Below the pieces are notes generated by a model, which ran no database searches, had not been told where the DNA came from, and saw only the letters and a list, made by a program, of their open reading frames with translations. This document shows, in pieces, positions 8,842-17,951 of a stretch of DNA of 64,000 nucleotides; the first letter of the stretch is position 1; every line of letters starts with the position of its first letter. This stretch comes from Phyllobacteriaceae bacterium (lineage in GTDB: Bacteria > Pseudomonadota > Alphaproteobacteria > Rhizobiales > Rhizobiaceae): positions 124,001 to 188,000 of the forward strand of contig PAPF01000018.1 in assembly GCA_002708825.1 (NCBI GenBank), given 5' to 3'. Both the position numbers and the translations under genes were made by a program.

Positions 8842-9366
8842 TCAATGGGTCTGCCGGCCCGTGTCGCCTGTCATCTCCCTGTCGTTGACCAGGCGGAGGA
8901 CAATCTCACGCTCGAAGGCGACGTGACGGCGCACCGATTCGAAGAATCCGCGCAGCATGTAACCCACGGCGTCGAAATTCACGCCCCTGTCGCCTGCGCC
9001 CAGCAAGAGCAGCGTATCGGTGAGTTCCTCGGCATAGCACTCGTCCTCGGCATGTTCCGATTTCAGCCGGGCAATGGTTTCCTCGATGCCGGAAAGGTGT
9101 GCCAGGCGGTCGGCCAATACCGGGAAGATGATCTTCTCCTCGAAACTGTGGACGCTGCGCAGGAGCGGCCAGATCTCGCGGGCCGCGAGCTTGCACTTCT
9201 GCTTGTCCACCTCGTCGGGCAGCGAATCGGCGATTTCCTCCAGCGTCTGGCAAAGCGACAGCTTGTCTTCGTGAGCCCGCGCGAACGCCTCGATGGCGTC
9301 GCCGCCGAAGCGCGACAAACCCTGCTGGTCCCAAAGGCTGTCAGCCTTGGTCGTTGTGCCTGCCAT
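8842..9366 (-). CDS. Hemerythrin-like (HHE domain) protein
   Basis: 174-aa soluble, helical protein with spaced His/Glu motifs typical of the hemerythrin HHE cation-binding fold: AHEDKLSLC, HSFEEKIIFPVL, EHAEDECYAEEL and RHVAFEREIVLRL. Such proteins bind a di-iron centre and handle oxygen, nitric oxide or iron; the exact role is not readable here. It is convergent with fnrL (28-base gap) and divergent from ccoN, sharing the intergenic FNR site. A minus-strand CATAAA at 9403-9408 sits 32 bp from the box centre, suggesting FnrL-dependent expression at low oxygen. Confidence 0.85.
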   Translation of the reverse strand: MAGTTTKADSLWDQQGLSRFGGDAIEAFARAHEDKLSLCQTLEEIADSLPDEVDKQKCKLAAREIWPLLRSVHSFEEKIIFPVLADRLAHLSGIEETIARLKSEHAEDECYAEELTDTLLLLGAGDRGVNFDAVGYMLRGFFESVRRHVAFEREIVLRLVNDREMTGDTGRQTH

Positions 9367-9402
9367 GCCCTGACCTATTCAAGAGGAAACTATGACGCAT
9401 GG

Positions 9403-9408
9403 TTTATG
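9403..9408 (-). promoter_or_regulatory. -10-like element for the hemerythrin gene
   Basis: The minus strand reads CATAAA, centred 32 bp from the centre of the FNR site at 9431-9444. This is the same spacing as at hemN and ccoG and predicts transcription starting near 9396. Confidence 0.5.
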
Positions 9409-9430
9409 CCAACGAACCAATTTAGGAACC

Positions 9431-9444
9431 TTGATCAAGATCAA
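9431..9444. promoter_or_regulatory. FNR/FnrL binding site between the hemerythrin gene and ccoN
   Basis: TTGATCAAGATCAA is a perfect FNR consensus site. It is 98 bases upstream of the ccoN start, and a class II arrangement would place the ccoN transcription start near 9479. The same site is suitably placed for the divergent hemerythrin gene. Confidence 0.93.
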
Positions 9445-9542
9445 TGCGGCTGTCACCCTTGCATCGCATTGCTCAGCGCAAGATCGCGGAGGCGTGCTCC
9501 GGGATCGTTTAACCCGTACAGACTCGTGAGGGGGTCAAACTC

Positions 9543-11150
9543 ATGACATTCGCGGCCGAAATCGTCGCGCTGGTAATTGCCACGTTCCTGGCAGTTCTCG
9601 GTGCGGCCTTCGCCCATGACAGCCTCTTCCAGGCACACATGGGCATTCTTGCTCTAACGCTCGCCATCTTCACCGTCATCCTGATGCGGCGCACCTCCTT
9701 CGCCGGGGCGCCGAAGGAGGATACGTCCGGCTACATGGACGGACCGGTGCGCTATGGCGCCATCGCCACCATGTTCTGGGGCGTGGTCGGCTTTCTCGTC
9801 GGCGTCGTCGTCGCCGCGCAGCTGACCTGGCCCGACCTGAACATCGAACCGTGGTTCAACTTCGGCCGCATGCGTCCGTTGCACACGTCCGCCGTCATCT
9901 TCGCCTTCGGCGGAAATGCGCTGATCGCGACGTCGTTCTACGTGGTCCAGCGCACCTCGCGGGCGCGCCTGTTCGGCGGCAGCCTGGCCTGGTTCGTCTT
10001 CTGGGGCTACCAGCTGTTCATCGTCATGGCAGCGACCGGCTATCTGCTGGGGGGCACCGCCGGCCGCGAATATGCTGAGCCGGAATGGTATGTCGACCTG
10101 TGGCTGACGGTGGTCTGGGTGGCCTATCTGCTTGTGTTCCTGGGGACGATCTACAAGCGCAAGGAACCCCACATCTACGTGGCCAACTGGTTCTACCTCT
10201 CCTTCATCGTGACCATCGCGATGCTGCACGTGGTCAACAACCTGGCCATCCCGGTCTCGTTCCTCGGCTCGAAGTCCTATTCGGCCTTCTCGGGCGTGCA
10301 GGATGCGCTGACGCAGTGGTGGTATGGCCACAACGCGGTGGGCTTCTTCCTGACCGCAGGCTTCCTGGGCATGATGTACTACTTCATCCCCAAGCAGGCC
10401 GGCCGTCCGGTCTATTCCTACCGCCTGTCGATCATCCACTTCTGGGCGCTGATCTTCCTCTATATCTGGGCCGGTCCGCACCACCTGCACTACACGGCCC
10501 TGCCGGACTGGGCGCAGACGCTGGGCATGGTGTTCTCCATCATGCTGTGGATGCCGTCCTGGGGCGGCATGATCAACGGCCTGATGACGCTCTCGGGCGC
10601 CTGGGACAAGATCCGCACCGACCCGATCATCCGCATGATGGTCATCGCCGTCGCCTTCTACGGCATGTCGACCTTCGAGGGTCCGATGATGTCGATCAAG
10701 GCGGTCAACTCGCTGTCCCACTACACCGACTGGACCATCGGCCACGTGCATTCCGGCGCGCTCGGCTGGGTGGGCATGATCTCGTTCGGCGCGATCTACT
10801 ACCTGGTGCCGAAACTGTGGAACCGCGAGCGGCTTTACAGCCTGCGTCTCGTCACCTGGCATTTCTGGCTCGCCACGCTCGGCATCGTGATCTACGCCGC
10901 CGTGCTTTGGGTCGCCGGTATCCAGCAGGGCCTGATGTGGCGTGAATACGACGATCAGGGCTTCCTCGTTTACTCCTTCGCGGAGTCCGTGGCCGCCATG
11001 TATCCGTATTACGCACTGCGCACGCTCGGCGGGCTGCTCTACCTCGTGGGCGCGATCATCATGGCCTACAACCTCACCATGACCATTCTCGGCTACCAGC
11101 GCGAGGAGCAGGGCTTCGTTTCTGCCCCTGCCGCCGCGCCGGCCGAATAA
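9543..11150 (+). CDS. ccoN: cbb3-type cytochrome c oxidase subunit I
   Basis: Catalytic subunit of the high-affinity cbb3 oxidase in the inner membrane, 535 aa, multi-spanning. It holds heme b and the heme b3-CuB site. Histidine-bearing segments typical of CcoN are present: [48 protein letters not shown] and [14 protein letters not shown]. There is an extra hydrophobic N-terminal stretch of about 60 residues ahead of the conserved core, as in several alphaproteobacterial CcoN proteins. A gaggggg ribosome site precedes the ATG. It heads the ccoNOQP operon and is probably switched on by FnrL. Confidence 0.97.
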   Translation: MTFAAEIVALVIATFLAVLGAAFAHDSLFQAHMGILALTLAIFTVILMRRTSFAGAPKEDTSGYMDGPVRYGAIATMFWGVVGFLVGVVVAAQLTWPDLNIEPWFNFGRMRPLHTSAVIFAFGGNALIATSFYVVQRTSRARLFGGSLAWFVFWGYQLFIVMAATGYLLGGTAGREYAEPEWYVDLWLTVVWVAYLLVFLGTIYKRKEPHIYVANWFYLSFIVTIAMLHVVNNLAIPVSFLGSKSYSAFSGVQDALTQWWYGHNAVGFFLTAGFLGMMYYFIPKQAGRPVYSYRLSIIHFWALIFLYIWAGPHHLHYTALPDWAQTLGMVFSIMLWMPSWGGMINGLMTLSGAWDKIRTDPIIRMMVIAVAFYGMSTFEGPMMSIKAVNSLSHYTDWTIGHVHSGALGWVGMISFGAIYYLVPKLWNRERLYSLRLVTWHFWLATLGIVIYAAVLWVAGIQQGLMWREYDDQGFLVYSFAESVAAMYPYYALRTLGGLLYLVGAIIMAYNLTMTILGYQREEQGFVSAPAAAPAE

Positions 11151-11165
11151 GGAGGTCCATTCATC

Positions 11166-11915
11166 ATGGCAAACGAAGAGAAAAAGGGCCTTCTTGCGAA
11201 GCATGACAAGGTGGAGCGCAATGCCACGCTCCTCCTCGTCCTCAGCTTCCTCGTGGTCACCATCGGCGGTCTGGTCGAGATCGCACCGCTGTTCTGGCTG
11301 CAGAACACGATCGAGAAGGTGCAGGGGATGCGTCCCTATTCACCGCTCGAACTGGCCGGCCGCAACATCTACATCCGCGAAGGATGCTATGTCTGCCACA
11401 GCCAGATGATCCGTCCGTTCCGCGACGAGGTGGAGCGTTACGGCCATTACAGCCTGGCCGCGGAATCGATGTACGACCATCCGTTCCAGTGGGGTTCCAA
11501 GCGCACCGGGCCGGACCTGGCGCGCGTGGGCGACCGCTATTCCAACGAATGGCACGTCCAGCACCTCATCGAGCCGCGCTCGGTGGTGCCGGAATCGATC
11601 ATGCCGAGCTATGCCTTCCTGGCGACGACGGAGCTTCGCACCGACGACATCGCGGCCCATCTGAAGACCAACGCCATGCTTGGCGTTCCCTATGATGACG
11701 CGATGATCGAGAACGCGCAGGCGGACATGATCGCCCAGGCCAATCCGGATGCCGACTGGTCGGGCGTCGAGGAACGCTATCCCAAGGCCAAGCTCGGCGA
11801 TTTCGACGGCGATCCGGCGAAGCTGACGGAAATGGACGCCCTCGTGGCCTATCTCCAGATGCTCGGCACGCTCGTCGATTTCGAGAGCTACGACGCCGAA
11901 GCCAATTATCGCTAA
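11166..11915 (+). CDS. ccoO: cbb3-type cytochrome c oxidase subunit II (mono-heme cytochrome c)
   Basis: 249-aa membrane-anchored cytochrome c that passes electrons from CcoP to CcoN. One N-terminal membrane helix (about residues 18-38) is followed by a single heme motif C74-YV-C77-H78 and a C-terminal cytochrome domain. The segment ending [10 protein letters not shown] is characteristic. A strong aaggaggtcc ribosome site precedes the ATG, 15 bases after ccoN. Confidence 0.97.
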   Translation: MANEEKKGLLAKHDKVERNATLLLVLSFLVVTIGGLVEIAPLFWLQNTIEKVQGMRPYSPLELAGRNIYIREGCYVCHSQMIRPFRDEVERYGHYSLAAESMYDHPFQWGSKRTGPDLARVGDRYSNEWHVQHLIEPRSVVPESIMPSYAFLATTELRTDDIAAHLKTNAMLGVPYDDAMIENAQADMIAQANPDADWSGVEERYPKAKLGDFDGDPAKLTEMDALVAYLQMLGTLVDFESYDAEANYR

Positions 11916-11928
11916 GGGAGCCCAGGAT

Positions 11929-12087
11929 ATGGACCTCGATTACCAGACCATGCGCACTTTCGCCGACAGCTGGGGACTGCTCTTCCTGTTCCTCGTCTTC
12001 GTGGGTGTGGTTGCGTTCGTCTTCCTGCGGCCCGGCTCGAAGCGCCAGGCCGACGAGGCTTCCCGTATCCCGCTCCGAGAGGACTGA
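11929..12087 (+). CDS. ccoQ: cbb3-type cytochrome c oxidase subunit IV CcoQ
   Basis: Small 52-aa single-helix protein, MDLDYQTMRTFADSWG followed by a membrane segment (about residues 16-33) and a short basic/acidic tail ending PLRED. It is preceded by a gggagcccagg ribosome region and stops 3 bases before ccoP. Position, size and the FADSWGLLFL motif identify it. CcoQ stabilises the assembled oxidase, especially CcoP. Confidence 0.93.
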   Translation: MDLDYQTMRTFADSWGLLFLFLVFVGVVAFVFLRPGSKRQADEASRIPLRED

Positions 12088-12090
12088 ACC

Positions 12091-12954
12091 ATGAGCGAGA
12101 AACACATTGACGAAGTCAGCGGCGTCGAGACCACCGGTCACGAGTGGGACGGCATCCGCGAACTGAACAACCCGCTGCCGCGGTGGTGGCTGTGGACCTT
12201 CTACGCCACGATCATCTGGGCCATCGGCTACACGATCGCCTACCCGGCCTGGCCGGGACTGACGGGCAACACGCAGGGCGTGCTGGGCTGGTCCAGCCGC
12301 GGCGCTGTGGCCACGGAAATGACCGAGGCGGAGGCCGCGAAGGCTGGCATGGTCGAAAAGATCGCCAATACCGATCTGGCCGGCATCCTGGCGGACGACG
12401 AGATGCGCACCTTCGCCACGGCGGCGGGCGGATCGACCTTCAAGGTCTATTGCTCGCAGTGCCACGGTTCCGGCGCGACGGGCGGGCCGGGCTATCCGAA
12501 CCTGAACGACGACGACTGGATCTGGGGCGGCGACATCGAAGCCATCCACCAGACCATCGCGCACGGTGTGCGCTATGACCAGGACGACGATACGCGCATC
12601 TCGGAAATGCCGGCCTTCGGCGAAATGCTGGAGGGCGACCAGATCCGCCAGGTCGCGGCCTATGTCGCCAGCCTGTCGGGCGAGGCGTCCGATCCCGCGG
12701 CCGCCGAGGAAGGCGCAACCGTCTATGCCGACAATTGCGCGGCCTGTCACGGCGATGACGGCCGGGGCATGGTGGAACTCGGTGCGCCGAACCTGGCCGA
12801 TGCGCTGTGGCTCTACGGCTCCAGCGAGGAGGCCATCGCTTCCCAGATCCGCAATCCCAAGCATGGCGTGATGCCGGCATGGGTGGCGCGCCTGGGTGAG
12901 ACGAAGGTCAAGGAACTGGCCGTCTACGTCCATTCGCTGGGCGGCGGCAGCTGA
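12091..12954 (+). CDS. ccoP: cbb3-type cytochrome c oxidase subunit III (di-heme cytochrome c)
   Basis: 287-aa membrane-bound di-heme cytochrome c, the electron entry point of the oxidase. The N-terminus has EWDGIRELNNPLPRWW and a membrane helix (about residues 32-52). Two heme motifs are C121-SQ-C124-H125 and C216-AA-C219-H220, each within a cytochrome domain with axial Met candidates (SEMPAFGEML and HGVMPAW). Last gene of ccoNOQP; a strong hairpin follows. Confidence 0.97.
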   Translation: MSEKHIDEVSGVETTGHEWDGIRELNNPLPRWWLWTFYATIIWAIGYTIAYPAWPGLTGNTQGVLGWSSRGAVATEMTEAEAAKAGMVEKIANTDLAGILADDEMRTFATAAGGSTFKVYCSQCHGSGATGGPGYPNLNDDDWIWGGDIEAIHQTIAHGVRYDQDDDTRISEMPAFGEMLEGDQIRQVAAYVASLSGEASDPAAAEEGATVYADNCAACHGDDGRGMVELGAPNLADALWLYGSSEEAIASQIRNPKHGVMPAWVARLGETKVKELAVYVHSLGGGS

Positions 12955-12994
12955 TCCGGGACGCTGGCCAAACGGGCCGGCGCCACGCATCGAG

Positions 12995-13024
12995 ACGGCC
13001 CGGCATGCCATGCCGGGCCGTTTC
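12995..13024. terminator. Hairpin terminator after ccoP
   Basis: A long near-perfect inverted repeat (12996-13007 cggcccggcatg against 13009-13020 catgccgggccg) is followed by tttcc. It probably ends ccoNOQP transcription before the separate ccoG promoter. Confidence 0.75.
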
Positions 13025-13069
13025 CACATCGGCCGATGTGTGAAAACGTCGCGCCTTGCCGCCGGGGGT

Positions 13070-13083
13070 TTGACCCATGTCAA
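13070..13083. promoter_or_regulatory. FNR/FnrL-like binding site in front of ccoG
   Basis: TTGACCCATGTCAA is a symmetrical variant of the FNR site (TTGAC-N4-GTCAA). A -10-like TAAACG lies at 13106-13111, 32 bp centre to centre, which predicts a start near 13118. This would give ccoGHIS its own FnrL-dependent promoter. Confidence 0.75.
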
Positions 13084-13229
13084 CGCAGGGCCCATCTTCG
13101 GCGCGTAAACGTGACGGCAAGATACACCATTAGCGTTGCGTTGCTGTTCCAGGCGGCCGGTCCATTCTTCCCGAGACACCGGTCATGCGAGAACACAACC
13201 CGCGCGGCGGGAGCGGAGCAAGACCGGGC

Positions 13230-14846
13230 ATGGACACGGCGACACCTGACATCAAGGAAACCAAGGCAAACGAGGCGGAAGCCGTTGCAACGGCAGAGCA
13301 GCCGGACGTCCAGCCGCTGGACGCGACGCCGGTCAATTCCGCCAAGGTGCGCCAGCCCCTCTACGCGGCGCGCAAGAAGGTTTTCCCCAAGCGGGCCGAG
13401 GGCCAGTTCCGCCGGTTCAAGTGGCTGGTCATGGCCATCACGCTCGGCATCTACTACCTGACGCCCTGGCTGCGCTGGGACCGGGGGCCTTTCGCGCCGG
13501 ATCAGGCGATCCTGATCGACATGGCCAACCGCCGGTTCTATTTCTTCTTCATCGAGATCTGGCCGCAGGAATTCTTCTACGTCGCCGGCCTGCTCGTCAT
13601 GGCGGGTATCGGCCTGTTCCTGGTCACCTCCGCGGTGGGGCGTGCCTGGTGCGGCTATACCTGTCCGCAGACGGTCTGGGTCGACCTGTTCCTGGTCGTG
13701 GAACGGGCTGTCGAGGGCGACCGCAATGCCCGGATGCGGCTTGAGAACGCGCCATGGACCTTCGACAAGATCTCCAAGCGGGTCGTCAAGCACGCGATCT
13801 GGCTTCTGATCGCGGTCGCCACGGGCGGCGCCTGGATCTTCTATTTCGCCGATGCGCCGACGCTGCTCGTCGATTTCGTGACGGGGCAGGCGGCGCCCGT
13901 CGCCTACATCACCGTCGCCATCCTGACGGCGACGACCTACACCTTCGGCGGCATCATGCGCGAACAGGTCTGCACCTACATGTGCCCCTGGCCGCGCGTG
14001 CAGGCGGCGATGCTCGACGAGCATTCGCTGACCGTTACCTATAACGGCTGGCGCGGGGAGCCGAGGTCCAAGCACGCCAAGAAGATGGCGGCGCGCGGCG
14101 AGGTGGTCGGCGATTGCGTCGATTGCAATGCCTGCGTGGCGGTCTGTCCGATGGGCATCGACATCCGCGACGGCCTGCAGCTTGAATGCATCACCTGCGC
14201 GCTGTGCATCGACGCCTGCGACCAGGTCATGGACAAGCTGGGCAAGGAACGCGGACTGATCTCCTACACCACGCTCAACACCTATGCGCACAACATGGCG
14301 CTGGCCACCGAGAACGGCGCGCATCCGGCCGACCCGCGCCGTGTCTACGGTTCGGACGGCAAGCTGGTGCCCGATGTGCGCCATTTCCGCTGGCGCACGC
14401 TGGCGCGGCCGCGCACGCTCATCTACCTGGCGGCATGGACGGCCATCGGCGTGGCGCTGCTGGTTTCGCTGGGCTCGCGCGACCGGCTGGAAGTCAACGT
14501 GCTGCATGACCGGAATCCGCAGTTCGTGAAGCTCTCCGACGGGTCGATCCGCAACGGTTACTCGGTCAAGCTGCTGAACATGATCCCCGAACCGCGCACG
14601 ATCCTGCTCAAGATCGAGGGCCTGCCGGGCGCCATGCTGGACATCCCCGAACTGCCGCAGTTCTCGGGCGGCTACAGCTATGCCGTGCCGGTCGAGCCGG
14701 ACAGGATCCGCAGCCTCAAGGTGTTCGTCACCATGCCGCGCGACTATGCGCTGGACGGCGATGCCACGTTCCGGTTCATTGCCGAGGACAAGCAGTCCAA
14801 CGAACGCGACGTTTACAGCGCAAACTTCTTCAGCCCGGAGCAGTGA
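13230..14846 (+). CDS. ccoG: cbb3 oxidase assembly protein CcoG (RdxA/RdxB/FixG family)
   Basis: Membrane-bound polyferredoxin required for copper delivery to the cbb3 oxidase, 538 aa from the chosen start. Two ferredoxin-type clusters are seen in CVDCNACVAVCP and CITCALCIDACD, plus the WCGYTCPQTVW segment near the second helix. Several membrane helices surround them, and a C-terminal Ig-like periplasmic domain follows. The ATG at 13230 has a ggagcggag site; an in-frame ATG at 13185 would add 15 residues and cannot be excluded. It begins the ccoGHIS operon. Confidence 0.94.
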   Translation: MDTATPDIKETKANEAEAVATAEQPDVQPLDATPVNSAKVRQPLYAARKKVFPKRAEGQFRRFKWLVMAITLGIYYLTPWLRWDRGPFAPDQAILIDMANRRFYFFFIEIWPQEFFYVAGLLVMAGIGLFLVTSAVGRAWCGYTCPQTVWVDLFLVVERAVEGDRNARMRLENAPWTFDKISKRVVKHAIWLLIAVATGGAWIFYFADAPTLLVDFVTGQAAPVAYITVAILTATTYTFGGIMREQVCTYMCPWPRVQAAMLDEHSLTVTYNGWRGEPRSKHAKKMAARGEVVGDCVDCNACVAVCPMGIDIRDGLQLECITCALCIDACDQVMDKLGKERGLISYTTLNTYAHNMALATENGAHPADPRRVYGSDGKLVPDVRHFRWRTLARPRTLIYLAAWTAIGVALLVSLGSRDRLEVNVLHDRNPQFVKLSDGSIRNGYSVKLLNMIPEPRTILLKIEGLPGAMLDIPELPQFSGGYSYAVPVEPDRIRSLKVFVTMPRDYALDGDATFRFIAEDKQSNERDVYSANFFSPEQ

Positions 14847-14848
14847 CA

Positions 14849-15343
14849 ATGGATGGCAAGACGGCAGGACGCGAATTCACCGGAAAGCACATGCTGGCCG
14901 TGCTGGTGCTGTTTTTCGGCACCATCATTTCGGTCAACCTGACGCTGGCCTATTTCGCCAATTCCACGTGGTCGGGCCTGGTGGTCAAGAACACCTATGT
15001 GGAAAGCCAGCTCTTCAACGGGAAGCAGGACATTGCCCGTGCCCATGCCGCGCTCGGCTGGCATCCGTCCGTCGCCTATGAGGGCGGGCAATTGCGCTTC
15101 ACGCTGCTGGACGCCAAGGGCGCGCCAGTGGCAACCGACGGCATCAAGGCCAAGCTGATGCGGCCCGCGCACGAGGGCATGGACCAGATCGTTGCGCTCG
15201 CGGAAGCCGGGGACGGGATGCACACCGCGACCGCGCATCTTGCGGACGGCCAATGGGTGGTGGAAGTGCTGGCCGAAGCCGGACTGGATTCCCCCTACCG
15301 CCACGCCGTCCGCATCGTCGTGAAGGACGAGGGAGCACAATAG
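14849..15343 (+). CDS. ccoH: cbb3 oxidase assembly protein CcoH (FixH family)
   Basis: 164-aa protein with one N-terminal membrane helix (about residues 13-35) and a periplasmic beta-rich domain, matching FixH/CcoH. It is needed for stable cbb3 assembly. The ATG at 14849 has GGAG eight bases upstream; a GTG two codons earlier is possible. It begins 2 bases after ccoG ends and is followed after one base by ccoI. Confidence 0.92.
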   Translation: MDGKTAGREFTGKHMLAVLVLFFGTIISVNLTLAYFANSTWSGLVVKNTYVESQLFNGKQDIARAHAALGWHPSVAYEGGQLRFTLLDAKGAPVATDGIKAKLMRPAHEGMDQIVALAEAGDGMHTATAHLADGQWVVEVLAEAGLDSPYRHAVRIVVKDEGAQ

Positions 15344-15344
15344 C

Positions 15345-17615
15345 ATGAGTTGCTGCGCGCCCGGAACGGAAGGCGAAGCCTGCGAACTCGACTCCCTGCC
15401 GCTGGACGAGGAGTTGCGGGATGCAAGCCGGCCGGTGGGCGAGGGCGTGCGCCAGAGCGACCTTTCCGTGCCGGGCGTTCATTGCGGCGCCTGCATTGTC
15501 GCCGTCGAGAACGCGCTCGCCAACGTCGAAGGCGTGGTCTCGGCGCGCGTGAACCTTTCGACCCGGCGTCTCGTGGTGCAGTGGCGTGATGATGGCGCAA
15601 GGGTGCCGCCGTTCTGCCAGACCCTGGCATCCATCGGCTATCCGGCGCATATCTTCGACTTCGAGGCCCAGGGCCGGGACAGCGAATTGTCGAAACTGCT
15701 GCGCGCCGTCGCCGTGGCCGGGTTCGCGGCTGGCAACATCATGCTCCTGTCGGTTTCGGTGTGGTCCGGCGCGGAAGGGGCCACGCGCGACGTCTTTCAC
15801 CTGATCTCGGCGATCATCGCCATCCCGGCGCTGGCCTATTCCGGGCGCATCTTCTTTTCGTCCGCCTGGAGCGTGCTCAAACACGGGCGCACGAACATGG
15901 ATGTGCCGATCTCCATCGGCGTGCTGCTCGCTTACGGGATGAGCCTTTACGACACGCTGAACCACGGCGAACATGCCTATTTCGACGCAGCGGTCATGCT
16001 GCTGTTCTTCCTGTTGATCGGCCGGACGCTGGACCATGTGATGCGCGAGCGCGCACGCACGGCGGTCAAGGGCCTGGCGCGGATGGCGGCGCGGGGCGCC
16101 CTGACGGAGGACGGGGCGGGCAGCCGGCGCTGGGTGGCGGCCGGCGAGATCGAGCCCGGCATGCGCATCCTGCTCGGCGCCGGCGACCGCGTGCCCGTGG
16201 ACGGGCGCGTTCTCGAAGGCCGGTCCGATCTCGACTGCTCGCTGGTCTCCGGTGAAAGCGCGCCGCAGGCGGTGACGCGCGACATGGCGGTGCGCGCCGG
16301 TACGCTGAACCTCACCGGACCGCTGACCATCGAGGCCACCGCCCGGGCGGAGGATTCCTTCCTGGCGGAAATGGTGCGCCTGATGGAGGCGGCGGAGGGC
16401 GGCAAGGCCCGCTACCGGCGCATCGCCGACCGCGCCGCGCAGCTTTATGCGCCGGTCGTGCACCTGACCGCCCTGCTGTCCTTCATCGGCTGGTTCTGGG
16501 CGACGGGCGACTGGCACCAGTCGCTGACGATTGCCATCGCTGTTCTGATCATAACCTGCCCCTGCGCACTCGGCCTTGCCGTTCCCATCGTGCAGGTGGT
16601 GGCGGCGCGGCGGCTGTTCGAGCGCGGCATCATGGTCAAGGACGGCAGCGCGATGGAGCGGCTGGCGGAAGCCAACGCCGTGCTGTTCGACAAGACCGGA
16701 ACGCTGACCATGGGACGGCCGCGGCTCGCCGATGCCGCAAGCGTTCCGCCCCATCTCCTTTCGGTGGCGGCCGACCTTGCCAGCCATTCGCGTCACCCGC
16801 TGGCGCAGGCGCTTGCGGCCTATCGCGGCGACGGCGCCCAGGGCTTTGACGGCATTCGCGAATTCCCCGGCCAGGGTCTGGAGGCTTCAAGCGCCGACGG
16901 CGTCTGGCGTCTTGGGCGCAGGGACTGGGCCGTGGACGGCGATGACGGCAACCCGACCGACGGCCTGACCGCGACCACGCTCTCGCTCGATGGCAAGGAA
17001 ATGGCGGTGTTCCGCTTTTCCGACCAGTTGCGTCCGGGTGCGGCGGAAGCGGTGCGCGCGCTGGCGGGTGCCGGCCTTTCATCGCGGATCGTGTCGGGGG
17101 ATCACCGTCACGCCGTGGCCGACATCGCCAACCGGCTGGCCATTGGCGAGTTCGACGCCGGCATGATGCCGGCAGCCAAGGTGGACGCGGTGCGCAGCCT
17201 TTCGGGGCAAGGCCGGAAGGTGCTCATGGTGGGCGACGGGCTGAACGATGCGCCTGCACTGAATGCCGCCCATGTTTCGATGGCACCCGCGACAGCCGCC
17301 GATATCGGCCGCAATGCGGCGGATTTCGTGTTCCTGCGCGAGTCGCTGGAAGCGGTGCCCGTGGCGCTCACCGTCTCGCGCAAGGCCGGCAGCCTGATCC
17401 GGCAGAATTTTGCCATTGCCATCATCTACAACATCATCGCCGTGCCGCTGGCGATCATGGGCCTGGTCACGCCGCTGGTCGCGGCGGTGGCCATGTCGGG
17501 ATCCTCGATCCTCGTCATTTCCAATGCCATGCGCCTCATGGCGTCGCGCACGGCGGACCTGCCGCAGCCCAAAACCGCCCCCGGCGGAGCGGCGCGGCTG
17601 GAGCCTGGCGAATAG
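15345..17615 (+). CDS. ccoI: Copper-translocating P-type ATPase CcoI (FixI)
   Basis: P1B-type ATPase that exports copper across the inner membrane for CuB insertion into the cbb3 oxidase, 756 aa. A cysteine-rich N-terminus (MSCCAPG) precedes a heavy-metal domain with C47-GA-C50. The membrane CPC motif is at residues 405-407 (ITCPCALGLAVP), the phosphorylated aspartate is Asp449 in DKTGTLTMG, and the hinge is MVGDGLNDAPAL. Lies between ccoH and ccoS in the standard order. Confidence 0.96.
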   Translation: MSCCAPGTEGEACELDSLPLDEELRDASRPVGEGVRQSDLSVPGVHCGACIVAVENALANVEGVVSARVNLSTRRLVVQWRDDGARVPPFCQTLASIGYPAHIFDFEAQGRDSELSKLLRAVAVAGFAAGNIMLLSVSVWSGAEGATRDVFHLISAIIAIPALAYSGRIFFSSAWSVLKHGRTNMDVPISIGVLLAYGMSLYDTLNHGEHAYFDAAVMLLFFLLIGRTLDHVMRERARTAVKGLARMAARGALTEDGAGSRRWVAAGEIEPGMRILLGAGDRVPVDGRVLEGRSDLDCSLVSGESAPQAVTRDMAVRAGTLNLTGPLTIEATARAEDSFLAEMVRLMEAAEGGKARYRRIADRAAQLYAPVVHLTALLSFIGWFWATGDWHQSLTIAIAVLIITCPCALGLAVPIVQVVAARRLFERGIMVKDGSAMERLAEANAVLFDKTGTLTMGRPRLADAASVPPHLLSVAADLASHSRHPLAQALAAYRGDGAQGFDGIREFPGQGLEASSADGVWRLGRRDWAVDGDDGNPTDGLTATTLSLDGKEMAVFRFSDQLRPGAAEAVRALAGAGLSSRIVSGDHRHAVADIANRLAIGEFDAGMMPAAKVDAVRSLSGQGRKVLMVGDGLNDAPALNAAHVSMAPATAADIGRNAADFVFLRESLEAVPVALTVSRKAGSLIRQNFAIAIIYNIIAVPLAIMGLVTPLVAAVAMSGSSILVISNAMRLMASRTADLPQPKTAPGGAARLEPGE

Positions 17616-17625
17616 GAGCGGGCCC

Positions 17626-17823
17626 ATGAACGTGCTGATCTACCTCATCCCCATCGCCCTGCTGCTTGGCGCGCTCGGCCTGGGCGCCTTTCTCTGGTCG
17701 CTGAAGAGCGGCCAGTATGAAGACCTCGACGGAGCGGCCGAGCGCATTCTCCACGACGAGGACGACGTTCTGGAGCCGGGCAGGCGCGGGGCCGACAAGA
17801 TGCACTCAAGCTCACGGCGCTGA
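17626..17823 (+). CDS. ccoS: cbb3 oxidase maturation protein CcoS (FixS)
   Basis: Small 65-aa protein with one N-terminal membrane helix (MNVLIYLIPIALLLGALGLG) and the typical CcoS signature FLWSLKSGQYEDLDGAAERI. It follows ccoI by ten bases with a taggagcggg ribosome site. CcoS is needed to incorporate heme and copper cofactors into CcoN. Last gene of the operon. Confidence 0.95.
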   Translation: MNVLIYLIPIALLLGALGLGAFLWSLKSGQYEDLDGAAERILHDEDDVLEPGRRGADKMHSSSRR

Positions 17824-17910
17824 CGCCTTCCGGTACCGTCGGTTCCGGGCCGTTGGTATCCGTTGAAGCATAGCGGCCTGACAAAACCGGACCACCCCCG
17901 CCTTGCTTTC

Positions 17911-17926
17911 AATCAATCGATTGATT
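17911..17926. promoter_or_regulatory. Perfect palindrome, probable operator of the TetR regulator
   Basis: AATCAATCGATTGATT is a 16-bp perfect palindrome ending 25 bases before the TetR-family start codon. TetR regulators commonly bind such sites in front of their own genes. It probably controls the regulator and the exporter genes translationally coupled to it. Confidence 0.75.
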
Positions 17927-17951
17927 AAAAACGGGGCGGGTAGGACATTGC

